NCBI GenBank assembly: GCA_020746835.1 | Contig: JAGPNK010000001.1 | Coordinates: 868,001-932,000, forward strand | Length of the DNA: 64,000 bases | Source of the DNA: Stachybotrys elegans | Taxonomy: Eukaryota; Ascomycota; Sordariomycetes; Hypocreales; Stachybotryaceae | Direction: 5' to 3' | In this document: positions 1 to 11,158 of the stretch, piece by piece | Numbering within the stretch: the stretch's first letter is position 1 | Layout: every line of letters begins with the position of its first letter | Notes under the pieces: generated by a model | Seen by the model: only the letters and a program-made list of their open reading frames with translations | What the model was told of the DNA's origin: nothing | Databases searched by the model: none | Program-made: the position numbers and the translations under genes

Positions 1-581
1 CAACTCGACGCTTCACCTCAGACGCCGAGCCTATCGGCTGCTCAACCTGGTGGGCCACGAGTCGTGCGATAGTACGAATCCCCCCTGCGCCCTTGGTTTT
101 CTGGCATGGATACGACGCACGCCATACAAAAGACAGACTAGTTTGAGAATTTGCAGGAAGCAAGGGCTGCCCAGGATCGATTGCGCGCCAAGGCTCTACC
201 CATGGCAGCCCCTGTCGGACCATCTGCTTCAATTTCTCCCGGCAGGATCAGACACGCTGCTAAGCCCACGTCTCCGGACGTCATGTCCGAAAAGGTAACT
301 CGTCTTCTGGTCACGGGGGTCTCTCATTTGATTTGATACTGCGTACCACTGGAAACTTCGTCCTCCAGACAATACTAACTGTGTATACGTATGTACATAC
401 AGACGGGACCATCGAACATCCCCACATTCTCTGCCATACTGGACCAGTCCAACTATCATACTCTCTTTCAACTTACGTCCGACTTCTTGCTCGATGCAAT
501 TGGTGCCCTGATGGTGGCTGCCTTGAGGCTCGATACGCTCTCTTGGACTTGACTGTCGTCTTGCTGGCTGGGTCAAGGATC
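1..581. other. Left-edge region upstream of the surface-protein gene
   Basis: I see no complete gene here. The first 72 bases are open in frame 1 and end in TAG, so they could be the tail of a gene lying to the left, but 23 codons are too few to judge. The rest should hold the promoter and leader of the gene starting at 582. The reading frame of that gene is open upstream to about 333, but without an ATG before 582. Confidence 0.5.
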
Positions 582-2507
582 ATGGTGGCTAACCGCGCCG
601 TGCTGCTGTATGCGGCATGCCTATCCATACATTCGGCTTCTGGTGTCACAATTCGGGGTACGTCCCTCGACAAGCGTTTTCGCATGGGCGCGGACGCTCA
701 ACATTTCTCAGGACCTGAACCTCGTGACGTCTTCCGCAATCATCGACGCTTTGATAATGTTACTGTATCGGCGTGGACGCCAGATTCACAGGACCCAACC
801 ACGCAAACGCCTCCTGCCATTACGCCATGGACACCCATCACTACGGATTGCACGACTCTGCAGCCTTCAGAAACGGAGACAGTATGGGTGGTGATTCACA
901 CAGAGACGGTGACCTTGACGGAGGGCAGCAATTCGACCTATGTACTGCCGTATCCCCCGATAGTCACACCAACATACTGTGACATCTTGCCTCACCCGCC
1001 GCCTTCTTCCGCAGCTCATTCATGGCCATCTCTACCTCCACCGGTGGCTTCGAGCAGCGGCGATCTACATCGGCCAACTTCTAATCCGGAAGAAGGCGTA
1101 GCTCTCCCTCCGGGAAACCTGATGCCGACGAAAGGAGGTGGTGGCGTCGAAGAGCGACCCAAGGAGATGACGGGCACGTTACAAGGGCCAGATAGCTGGA
1201 CCGAATGGGTTGCAGAACCGATTGTCACGAAGCAGCCAGTGAGAGCCAATCCTATCATTACCTTGACGACGACGGATAAGAATCCAGCCGTCACCTACGT
1301 CAACACTCCCCCTCCTCTATTCCACCAGCCGTGGGGGCCTGGGATAGAAGGCGGACTGGGGATACACAGGCCTACTGCCCCCGATGACTCAGGTCAAGTT
1401 CGGGAAACGCACGGGGAACCACTCGACAATCCATCAAACCAAATTGGCCAAATAGGCCAGGCCCCCAATCAACCAATAACCGTCGAGGGGAAGCCTCGCC
1501 CAAAAGAACCGTTCACAATATCCGCCGGTCCCAACAAGGTCGTTATCAACCACAGTACTCTTACGGATCTGAAGCCGGGCAAAACGACTGTTGTGGAGGT
1601 GGACGGGGGCTTTTTCACAGTACGACCAACTGCCATAGTTGGCGAGGGTGCCACTGTCGCCAGACCTGCACCGCATAATATCGGCATCGCGATTCCTACA
1701 CCAACAAAGGTAGCACTGGACGGTATCGACGTCGAGGTGTCAGGAACCCGGGTCATCGTTGGATCAAGTTCCATCGATATTCCAGCCACTGGTGGCGCAA
1801 CGACCAGAATAGGTGGTCACGATGTCATCATAGGTCCCGGCACGGTAGTTGTCGGGGCCGACACATTCACATATTCCGCCGCCACACCTGCAAACACAGA
1901 GGTCATTGTTGTAGGGTCCGGGGGGCTCGCAGCTGTCAGGCCCGGTGTCGTGGTGGTGCATTCCACAACGCTGACCTACGGACCCGGCATTCCCAAAACC
2001 ACAAAGGAGATTGACGGCACAGCTGTTGTCATTGGTCCTGACGGTATTGTGGTCGGTACCAAGACCTTCAACCCACCTACCGGATCTCAGGACCTGATGA
2101 CTTTTGGAGGCGCCAACGGTGTGACGGTGACTTTGGCAAAGCCATCGTCCGTGATCATCAACGGCCAGACCTTTGCTGTCGGCCCCGGTGCTCCGGAGAT
2201 AACCACCGTCATAGGAACCGAGACAGTTCGTATCGGGCCTAACGGTGTTGCATTTACCACAACTACACTCGTGTTCCCGTTCGGGTCTGTTGTCACTACG
2301 ATATACCCATCTGCAACCGTGGACAGCGCTACCGCAGAGGAGACAGGGTCTAACAGAGACGGTGGCGATGACAACAGCCAGGACAATCAGCAAATAATCA
2401 ACGTCAATGGAGAGGCAGAGGACGAAGATGCCGCGGCGGCCTCGCGCCCTCCCCTCACGGCAATCCTCACACTATGCGCCACCATCAGTTTCATCATCTT
2501 CCATTAA
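582..2507 (+). CDS. Secreted, probably GPI-anchored cell-surface protein with beta-rich repeats
   Basis: Single-exon gene, 641 residues. The ATG at 582 was chosen because it starts a typical signal peptide (MVANRAVLLYAACLSIHSAS, residues 1-20); the frame upstream is open but has no ATG. Residues about 60-330 are rich in Pro, Thr and Ser, as expected for an O-glycosylated stalk. From about 370 to 590 there are degenerate repeats of the kind V-V-I-G-P-G-x-V-V-V-G alternating with Thr-rich strands, a pattern common in fungal wall and adhesin-like proteins. An acidic stretch (residues about 600-620) is followed by a short hydrophobic C-terminus ending FIIFH, which fits a GPI-attachment signal. 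No catalytic motif is visible. Role in wall or adhesion is inferred from architecture only. Confidence 0.75.
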   Translation: MVANRAVLLYAACLSIHSASGVTIRGTSLDKRFRMGADAQHFSGPEPRDVFRNHRRFDNVTVSAWTPDSQDPTTQTPPAITPWTPITTDCTTLQPSETETVWVVIHTETVTLTEGSNSTYVLPYPPIVTPTYCDILPHPPPSSAAHSWPSLPPPVASSSGDLHRPTSNPEEGVALPPGNLMPTKGGGGVEERPKEMTGTLQGPDSWTEWVAEPIVTKQPVRANPIITLTTTDKNPAVTYVNTPPPLFHQPWGPGIEGGLGIHRPTAPDDSGQVRETHGEPLDNPSNQIGQIGQAPNQPITVEGKPRPKEPFTISAGPNKVVINHSTLTDLKPGKTTVVEVDGGFFTVRPTAIVGEGATVARPAPHNIGIAIPTPTKVALDGIDVEVSGTRVIVGSSSIDIPATGGATTRIGGHDVIIGPGTVVVGADTFTYSAATPANTEVIVVGSGGLAAVRPGVVVVHSTTLTYGPGIPKTTKEIDGTAVVIGPDGIVVGTKTFNPPTGSQDLMTFGGANGVTVTLAKPSSVIINGQTFAVGPGAPEITTVIGTETVRIGPNGVAFTTTTLVFPFGSVVTTIYPSATVDSATAEETGSNRDGGDDNSQDNQQIINVNGEAEDEDAAAASRPPLTAILTLCATISFIIFH

Positions 2508-3249
2508 GCGGCTCACACACATATGATGGTTTCGGCGATAGAGGGAAAGCAGTCAGACAGAAGTTTGCATATGGTTACGGCGTTGGTGTGGTTGGATATA
2601 TACCCCTTTCGGTATCTACGGTTCAATCTTAATGAGGCAAATGATGGGCAAAACAGGACATTGGCATGGTTTTTTCGTGGGTATAGAGATTGACTGGGCT
2701 GGATCCTCAATCCGCTGTCTTGAATTTTTATAACCCCTTTGATACAGACAGGTCTGGGCGGAATGTACAGGATATCTAGTAATATACAGCAGCACCGAGC
2801 AATGGGCATGAAGGAAACCAGAAGTATATTTTTCTTCCTCAGTGGCGGTTTTCCCTCCCCCCTTTCGTGTGAAACGGATGACTAGATGCCTCACCCATAC
2901 GGAGTGTAGCTGCCTCTATTGTATGCAATGCTGCCGGCTAAATTTTTGCTCAGGGCGACTCCGACTCGACACTCAGCTCAGCAACTCCTGGATGGCCCCG
3001 CTCCATCTATCCAGGAGCAGCTGAACGGGGCGCATGGCCTGATCCTTCTCCCGCCATCCCATCCTTTTGAGTTTCGATAGTGTAACAGAGCGAGGCGAGT
3101 ATCTTGATGCAGTAGAATTGCCTCCTTTGGGGGGCGAGAGCAGCACAATGGCTGGCACTCCTTCTCATGATCCACTGAGGCAAAGCAACCAGAGCCCGCG
3201 AGAAGTAAGCCAGATGGCGGCTCCTACGGATGTGCATGGTAAGCAGCTC

Positions 3250-3263
3250 GGGGGGGGGGGGGG
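3250..3263. repeat. G14 homopolymer run
   Basis: Fourteen consecutive G on the + strand between two convergent genes. Confidence 0.95.
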
Positions 3264-3497
3264 AGAAAGAGAGTGTCATGGAATGGAATCAACGAATTCG
3301 GCCATCTAGCAAGAATCCATCACATGGGTCCATCGAGCGAATACTATAAAAAGTCGAATTGCGATACTGAAAAATGACGATTCCGATCTAAAAGCAAAAT
3401 GGCAATGATGAAGAATTAATGCTAAAGAGGCGTGCGCAGCCAACGGGCCGTCGCCGCAACGCCAGCGAGAAGAGAAACTACAGGGCTTTGGACGTCG

Positions 3498-3512
3498 CCC
3501 CCCCCCCCCCCC
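3498..3512. repeat. C15 homopolymer run
   Basis: Fifteen consecutive C on the + strand, 24 bases past the stop codon of the F-box gene in its own direction. It is complementary to the G14 run at 3250-3263. Confidence 0.95.
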
Positions 3513-3536
3513 ATCAGCCGCGGCGGCCACCTAACG

Positions 3537-6500
3537 TCACCATCTCTGAATACCCTTCCCCTTTCCGACACCTTGTGTTTCAAGAGGAGGGAACTCGTCC
3601 TGCAGGACGTGATCCTCTGAGGGCGATCTGGCAATACCTTGGTCCTGCATGCTGAGGCTCAAGGCCAGCGCGAGATCCTCGTCTTCCTGTGAGATGTGGT
3701 GCGTAGATGCGCCAGCCGAGGTGCTTGTGTACCGTTGGCTAGGCCCTGGCGAGTTGGAGGGTGATCTCTTTCCCTTCTTGACGCCTTTGGCTTTGTATTT
3801 GATGGAGAACTCGTACTCGCCAGAGCTGTGACCTTGGGGTGACTGTGGTGTGTCATTCCCACATTCCATGAGCGACAGCCTGATAGCCTTCATGATTTCC
3901 TGCTCATACTCATCCTCGAGGACCGGAGGATTATCATGGGAAGGAAGAGGCTCCGTAACGCTGGGTTCTGGCGTGATGGTGTCCGTCGACATCTCACTGA
4001 AAGACGATGCTGTGTCGAGACTTGCATCGGCAGCTGAGTCACTGGCCCGCCTTTGCTCGTCCTGAAGGAACGAATCCTCCGACATCATCTGGGCAACTCG
4101 AAGGGCTTCTTCTTCGGTGAGGTCACCCATGGCTCCGGCGCCGAACCGATTGCGAAGACGCACCTGTTCCTTGGCGCGCTGTGCATTCTCGTGTCGAAGC
4201 TCCGCTTCCTCGGCGGCGATGTATCCGCCCAAGGCGCCGCCAAGTCGGCGACTCGCAACACGTCCATGAATATCCGAGTGCCTCAGGCGGCGTTTCCGTC
4301 CTGTCGGGTGGCCCTTGGAGCTGTAGGACCAGTACCGAAGAAATGCCCCAAAAGAGACGATGCCCCGTAGGGCAGATGGGTCAGGATCCAGGAAGATGGC
4401 CGCAGCAGAGGAATAGTCACTCTCACGCAAGGTCGGGTTCATCGTCGTCATGTGTCGGGGGACCCGGCCGCTGGATCGCCCATTGAGAGTCCTTACGGCA
4501 TCTTTGGTTGATCCTAGGAGGTCCCAGGCTTGAACAAGGCCGTCACTGCCACCATGAACGAGGTACAGAGCGCTTGTTGCAAGTGACGAAATCTGAGGCG
4601 AGTCTGTTTGGATGGTGCGAAGTGGTTTGGCGTCCTTGGATTCATCTTCCTCTCGCGCGTTCCAAGCAACAATGGCACCATCGTTTGTACCTATGGCCAG
4701 CATCCGGGCTCTGCGGCCAGGAATCTCGGTGGTAGAAGATCCAGGATGAGGTGCACCGCCATTCGTGCCTATGCCCAGTAGTCGAGCTCTGACTCCAGGC
4801 ACCAAAGGGGGCATGGAATCGGTGTGGCCTGCCTCTGCACCGGGGCCAGACTCGCCTGCCTGGTGAAGAGGATCCTCAACCAAGGTGAGCTGAGAATGCG
4901 AGGAGTTATCCAGCGCTGAGGCCGTGATGATGCTATGCTTGTGACCTCCTAGATCCATGGAAACATGGTGCCATGAGTGAACAGACACTGCAGGCCCCGA
5001 GGGGGTTGCCGGAGTTGGTGGAGGAGAGCGCGGCGTCTGCACTTCAGGGGTTTCGATGGCAGCGGATGTCTCACCCTGGATAGCACCGAATAGTGATGGG
5101 GCAGGCTGAGGAGGCCGAGGCGTCGTCGGTCGTAGGACCTCGAGAGCTTCAATGTCTGATGTCGCCCTTGAGGATCTTGTGTAGCGGGCAACACGAGCAG
5201 CGGTATCATCGCCCAGTCCACAGTCAATGACAAAGATGCTCTCACCAGCTCCGTGGCCGTCATCGCGTGCAAAGTCCACCTCCAGCTTACGCTGCATGTC
5301 CCAGCCCTGACAGACCTTCCTGAAGTAGGCGGGTTTGTAGTGGAAGAACTTCTCGATCTCGCGGGCCTCGGCTGCTGTCTGCTCCTTGCTGAGGCTCATG
5401 GAGGCTGCGGGAGATCTCGGGGAATAGGTCCCTCGGAGAACGTTTTTGTCCAAATCATCGGGACGCGCGACTCGACGAGTAGGCTCAACGAGATGCCAGT
5501 AGACCGACCTACCAGCATACCAGGCATCCTTTTGGGCGTCCTCTCTTGTGTTGGATTGGTATTTGTACCCAGTTGGCGGTGTCTCGGTCAGGTAGTAGAC
5601 CTCACCGAGAGCATTCAGGGCCACGGCCCATACTCTCTTGGACGAATTCCGCTTGTAGCTGTAGTATTCGTCGACCTTGAGAGAGACGATGGGAACTCCA
5701 GGGCTCAGAACCCACCGGGCCGTCATTTCGCCTCTTTGGTATCGCGAACCGGCGGATTCACTTCCGAGGGAATAGGCCGTGACCACGCCAAGGGTAGAGC
5801 CGGTAAGCATGCCAATCATGTTCTTGGTCGTAGTAGGGACCAGCGACGACTTGGCCAGCCAGACACTGCAGATGGCCTCTGACATTTCAGGTATCTTAGG
5901 GATCTCACGGTTGGTGTCGACAACCCCAGTTGAGCCGAGATACCAGCCGCGTGAATCATTGGTGCCGCGGAAGTAAGCACGTCCTCCTGCGAAACCCTCG
6001 CCGACGATCATGCCATACGGTTGGCTGACATCCATGACGTTTGGCGTGCCAGTTGGACCTTCACCCAGCCCATAAGGCACAGTGTTGGGCATCATGAGCT
6101 CGAGAGAAGGCGCAGTGAAGCCGTCCTCAAGCCCCCACTTCTCAATTTTGCCGGTGGTGGGATCGCTGATAGTCGCCAGGCCCAAGTCGCCCGCGCCCTG
6201 GATCGCCCGGGGCGGCTTCTTGCCATTGGAGAAGACGGCATGGATGTGCGTGACAAGCCAAGGCAGCTTGGAGTTGTACGTCAACACGGCGCTGGCTTTC
6301 CTGCCAGACTGGCTGCTTCGGACAGAAGACCCAATGCCGCCTGATGCGGTGCTTGGCTTCCCACGAGCCAGACTCCTCATGAGGCGGGTGCGCATAAGAT
6401 ATTCGCTCCGCCAGGTCGCTACGGCAGACAGACGGGAGAAGTAGCGGGTCTCGGAACGGAGAGTATCTGGCTCATCGTCGCCCCAGATGTTTCCGCTCCC

Positions 6501-7426
6501 TCCAATAACAGGTACGGCTCTTTCCACGTCATGTCCAGGGAAGTATCTCATAAAGGCCATTCGCCAGGCGTGCGGCGTGGTGACGAGCGTGTAGAAACGC
6601 TTGGAGACGAGAGAGACGGCTGCATGCGAGTCGGGGTGCAGATGCGACAGGATATGGGTCAAGATTTCTGTAATTTTTTTTAAAGCCGTCAGCTTTCTGT
6701 CGAGGACAGTCAGGGCCAGAGAGGTGTCTAACCATTGGGGAAATCCTCGAGCTGCGGTCCTTGCAAGCCCGACTCGGGACGCTTAATGACCTTGAAGCCC
6801 AGAGCCTGCCTGGGAGTTGGCGGCGATAGAGCATTCTCGTAGTCGGAGACTCGCTGTCCAGCAACAATGGAAGAGGTGGTCGGCGCGCCATGGAGGCTCA
6901 GTCCTCGTAGCCTCTCATCGACCTGGTCAATGTCGACTCCATGGGCGACGTAGCGAGGATCCTGGGCAGAGCGTGGCGAGGCACTGCTGGAACCTGCTGG
7001 GGGCACCCGATGGAGGCCGAGGCCGGCGAGGTCGTGTTGAATGGGGCCATGGTGGAGTGAGAAGGAGGAGACCGAGGGGTTGCGGGTTGTAGACAGTTGT
7101 AAATCCTCGATAGGCTCTTGTTGCATATAGTAGTTGAGGTAGGAAGTTTTGGCGGGGTTATTGACTGTGCACGGGATCTCTGCACAGTCTGGGGGGTCGA
7201 GTCGACGAGAGGCCGGGGTGGGCAAGGGCACTTGGGTTGGGAGGGCGGGTGTGTGTGACGCTGCGGGAGCTGCGGATGCGAGTGGTGATGGAGTTGGAGA
7301 AGCTGTTGACCATGAGCGCATCTCGTCACAGATTTCCCATCTGGGCGCGTCAACCCCTGATGAGGGGTTTTGCCGTGGTTGAAGCGGCGGCCATTGGAAC
7401 CACGAAGTCAGGTGATTTGATGGCAT
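3537..7426 (-). CDS. F-box protein with WD40-like blades and two C-terminal UIMs
   Basis: Two exons, 7426-6733 and 6667-3537, joined over a 65-nt intron (6668-6732; donor GTTAGA, acceptor TTACAG); 1,274 residues. The junction completes a classic F-box at about 226-270: LEDFPNEILTHILSHL, then VSLVSKRFY and a W near the end. F-boxes bind Skp1 in SCF ubiquitin ligases. WD40-like segments follow, clearest in the second half (GTNDGAIVAWN; GGSDGLVQAWDLL). The tail carries two ubiquitin-interacting motifs, one near 1150-1170 (EDEYEQEIMKAIRLSLMEC) and one near 1224-1240 (EDEDLALALSLSMQ). Inferred role: substrate receptor that also binds ubiquitin. The ATG at 7426 is the first in frame; the N-terminal 220 residues are low complexity, so a later ATG (near 7311) is possible. 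Confidence 0.85.
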
Positions 7427-10400
7427 CTACCCGGTACCTGATATACTGTGCAGTGGTGAGCAACAATCCCATTACAACTACACAGTCATACTTATGGCGA
7501 CTTGATGATTGTGAACTTGATTGCTAGTCTGTTATGTAAGGGGGCGGGTGGTTTTTTTTTCTTCTTTTCTTTTCCTTTTTCTTGACTTTATGAATGGCTT
7601 CAAAATAACGAGCAACGGGAAAGTTACGCCCAGCAGATGTCCGATGCATATTGGTGAACCGCGGCCGAGATGCGGATGGCAATGTTTGCTCAGCAAGTAA
7701 GCAAGCGGATAAACCCATACTACAATTGCTCACTGTACCTACGTAGAGTTGTTTGGACAAGTGTTGGAAAGGTCTGTCAATGGGAATGAATAGCAACGTC
7801 CCAATAAAAGCCAACCACCATCCTACAATCATGTGCATACGATGCCCCCGTGGATCGCGGGCATTCTCGACACACTGATATCTGCTCAACGCAGTCCTGA
7901 CCTTGGATCGTCAAGCTAACAGACAATACAGCTAGCAGCTCGCCGCAACCCCTGAGGGCTGGCTGCACGCCTGTCTTTGACGTATCGAGCAGGCCTCAGA
8001 AGCCTCGTCAATGCAAGCGAGTATGTGACAATCAGTGACTCACCCTCTTTAGAAGGCAGAGTCCATCCCATGCCTGCCTGGCCTGCCTCGGTGTTTCAAC
8101 GCCATGCCCGGCAGCAATCCGAGCTTGGCCCATGGACCGGATGGAGATGGCACTGGCCAGCAGTTTCGATCCGACAGAGAGGGGGCCTCTCATTAATGCC
8201 CAAACGCCGAACTACACAAGATGATTGCGAACCAGCCGGAGACTAAGGACAGACGAGTATCCACAGTCCGCTATTTCCTCGCTCTTACTCCGCCCCTGGT
8301 ACGAATAGTACCACAGCACTGACTTGCCCAGCTTTCGGGTGTCCCAGTCTCTGGGCAACCGGTATGTACGTATGTCCAGAGGGCCTCCTTGTTGTACTGC
8401 GTAGCTCATGAACCATATTTCGCGACGGCCATCCGCCCCTCCCCGCCCTCCGCCCTCTGAGGATATCTATTGTCATGGCCCTGGCCCATGAAAGCCCATC
8501 CCTGCCCGCAGCTTCACGGATACCTCACTGCTATCTCGGCCGAGTGACATGGGAGGCATATCACACTCCACTGTCCGAGCGAGAAACGGCCAGTCAGTAG
8601 CGCATTATACGCATACTGGCCCTGGTGGATTGTCGATTAACCTCCGCGGAGTTGTGTTTTAATGCTAATCTCATTGATAAGACGAATCCAGTCCCCTTGC
8701 TCGCAGGACTTTTTGGTGTTTGGCATGCCCTGGCAGACCTGGTCCCGTCAACTATCGTCTGCAACCCACCGTCAAGTAAGACTTGGCATTACGCACTATT
8801 GCTTGTGTGATGGAGGGCTTGCCCCATTTCAACAATCAACTGATCGTCAAGAAGAAGAGGACGACGAAGGGAGAAAAATCGGACGTCATCAGGACGATCG
8901 TCACAGCGCCACGATCCGTTCCTCAAGCATTCACCCGTTCCCATGGCGCCATCCGACGCCGACGCCGGGGTTTGGGATGCCTTTGCCACGCGCAAGCAGG
9001 TGGCGAGTCCACTATGCATCGAAATCTAAAAGCCTTGAATAGCCCCGATAGCCCTTGGGACAAGTAGGCGGACATATGCATCCTCAATCCTACAGGCGCG
9101 GGCATGCATCGGCCGCTCCGACAACCTTTCCCTCCCTCTATCTTCCCACAGAACAGGATTCGACAAACGGACATGGCACTGGGGGGGAGGGAGCCAGTCT
9201 CGGCAGTGAAGGGGCCCCTCCTCCACCGTCCCCTTTGGTTGTGCGGCTTGTTCGTTTCGGGAGGCACCTGCATGTCATGACCAATCCCAAGATGGCATCT
9301 TGCCGACAGAATCCCACGGTGCCATCTAACCGTGGTTTTCCAGATCCGTTGTCGAGCATCGAGCCCAAGACGAGCGCAGCGCCGAGGACTCATGCACACC
9401 AGATGCATCTGCTGTTCTAATCATAGATTGGCTTTCCTTCCTTCGTTCCTTCGCATTCCTCTTACTCTCCTGCAGCTCCGTGACGCTGGCTGGCGAGGCA
9501 GAATATGCACAGCGCTGAGGGTTCCGTCTGCTGGCGTCATTTGCAGGAGATGATCGTATTCAAAGTGTTGTGTTGCATATAGTAGCTGCCGCCACGTAGG
9601 CACTCGCTGGCCCTGCCGCCGGATGCATCTCTCGTCCATCCGCGGAGTTTCTGCACCGATTTCTGCACCCTCCGGTTGCAGGGAGCTCCAGCTAACGTGT
9701 ACCGGCCCAACGCAAACCTTTTACCCTATCACATCACCAAACCCCATCGTACAGAGAGGAAACTCTCCACGAGGGGCTTCGACTCCGAGAGGTCGATCAA
9801 CGGGATGTCCCGCTCTCTGACAGCGGGTGGGAAGGGGCCGCTGGTGTTGGTCATTCCCGGCAGGATTCGATGTGCTGTTCGCGTCGCAGACAACCTCGGC
9901 AACACCTTTTGCCCCGCCCCAGATCCAGTCATGCTCTGCAAGAAGGTTGCAACAAGAATGAACCCGGCCTTTCTCGACAACCTTTGCGACTTGGCGTTGA
10001 CTGTATGTAGTTGATGCATCGACAGGACCGAAGGATTCTCCTTCAACTCATGCCAGGCGGTCAATTATCTCTGACGCTATCTCTTTGGTTGCTGCTTGGC
10101 TTTCATGAGACGAGCGATGAGCAATATGGGTTGCATTATGACTTCTGCATCCATGCAGTGACTCGGACGAGCCCGCCCCCTTCAGAGTAAAATCGGACCC
10201 GATGGCGATGAGACGCTATGTCATTCATCAATGACCCCTTTGCTCATCGCTATTATCTCCTTGTTATAACCGGAAATGATGCACAGACACAGTCATCGTA
10301 CGATGCTACCGTGCCAATATCGGGGGGCTTCCAAATTTCCAGGATCCTGGTGGATGTTCGGATCAGCGAATCGCTTTCCCAATCAGATTCGCTTAACATG

Positions 10401-10805
10401 TGGCTCTCGCAATTATTGCTAGCCGGCTTGATGGAGAAAAAAAAAACGCACATGGCGGTTGGGTATCTTGACAGGCTCTCAGGGTTTTACGTGGAAGCGA
10501 TGTCCCATTGACGCGCAAGCCTCCCGGGATAGTGGACGAACGCATCACGTTCCGTTGCCCACGTCTGTCCTAGTACAAGCTTCGAAATGTAACACCCTTA
10601 TCGGTCCTTCTGGCCCAAACCAGGTAATGGCATACGGCGAGTTCCAGAAGTTGGTGGGGTCGGGTTGCGGCACCGCTAAGAACCAGAGTGTCGGTGTCAA
10701 GGACGGTTTAGGGGAAAGGTTGACCTTTTGGTAAGACGGACATCTCGCTGAAGACATGGGCCAGGATGCCATCATGAATTAAACAAGCCAAGCGCTTGGG
10801 CAGAA

Positions 10806-10838
10806 GGGAAGGGGGAGGGGGAAGGGAGAGGGAAAGGG
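10806..10838 (+). repeat. G-rich tract with quadruplex-type spacing
   Basis: Six runs of three to five G separated by one to three bases, mostly A, on the + strand. The pattern satisfies the usual G3+N1-7 rule for a G-quadruplex. It lies in the gene-free block. Confidence 0.75.
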
Positions 10839-11120
10839 ACAGGTGAAGAGAGGGGAATAACCCCGTCCAAGCCAACCCTGTGAGCGAGGGTCAAGGGCCA
10901 TGGGCCGCGACCGATTATCCATAACCGATGGGAGGTATGAGCATACTGCTACATTGTATGCACGTTCGCGACTGTCAGAGGCACAGTGATTAGACGGTCA
11001 AGCTGAAGTAAATCAAGCCCAGCGGCCGACACTAGCCAGGGAAAAAGCAAGCCGTGGACGTGTCACTATCATCAGCCACCAATTACATCGCGAATGGCTT
11101 CGTCTTTCTCGGCATGGCTT

Positions 11121-11158
11121 AGCTCAGCTCAGCTCAGCGCAGCTCAGCACAGCTCAGC
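11121..11158. repeat. AGCTC pentamer tandem repeat
   Basis: Three AGCTC units are followed by two decamer variants (AGCGCAGCTC, AGCACAGCTC) and a final AGC. The unit overlaps AGCT palindromes. It lies in the gene-free block, and no function is evident. Confidence 0.85.

Larger units (their letters stand above)
2508..3536. other. Convergent 3' intergenic region
   Basis: The two flanking genes point towards each other, so this region holds both 3' UTRs and polyadenylation signals. No credible coding exon is seen on either strand. It contains a G14 run and, 234 bases later, a C15 run (listed separately). Confidence 0.6.

Noticed and set aside
1..72. Possible C-terminal tail of a gene entering from the left
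   Set aside because: Only 23 codons are visible before TAG and all three frames are open at the edge, so no call is justified.
1764..2393. 209-codon minus-strand frame inside the surface-protein gene
   Set aside because: Shadow of the repeated, Gly/Val-rich coding strand; the + strand frame has a signal peptide and a GPI-like tail.
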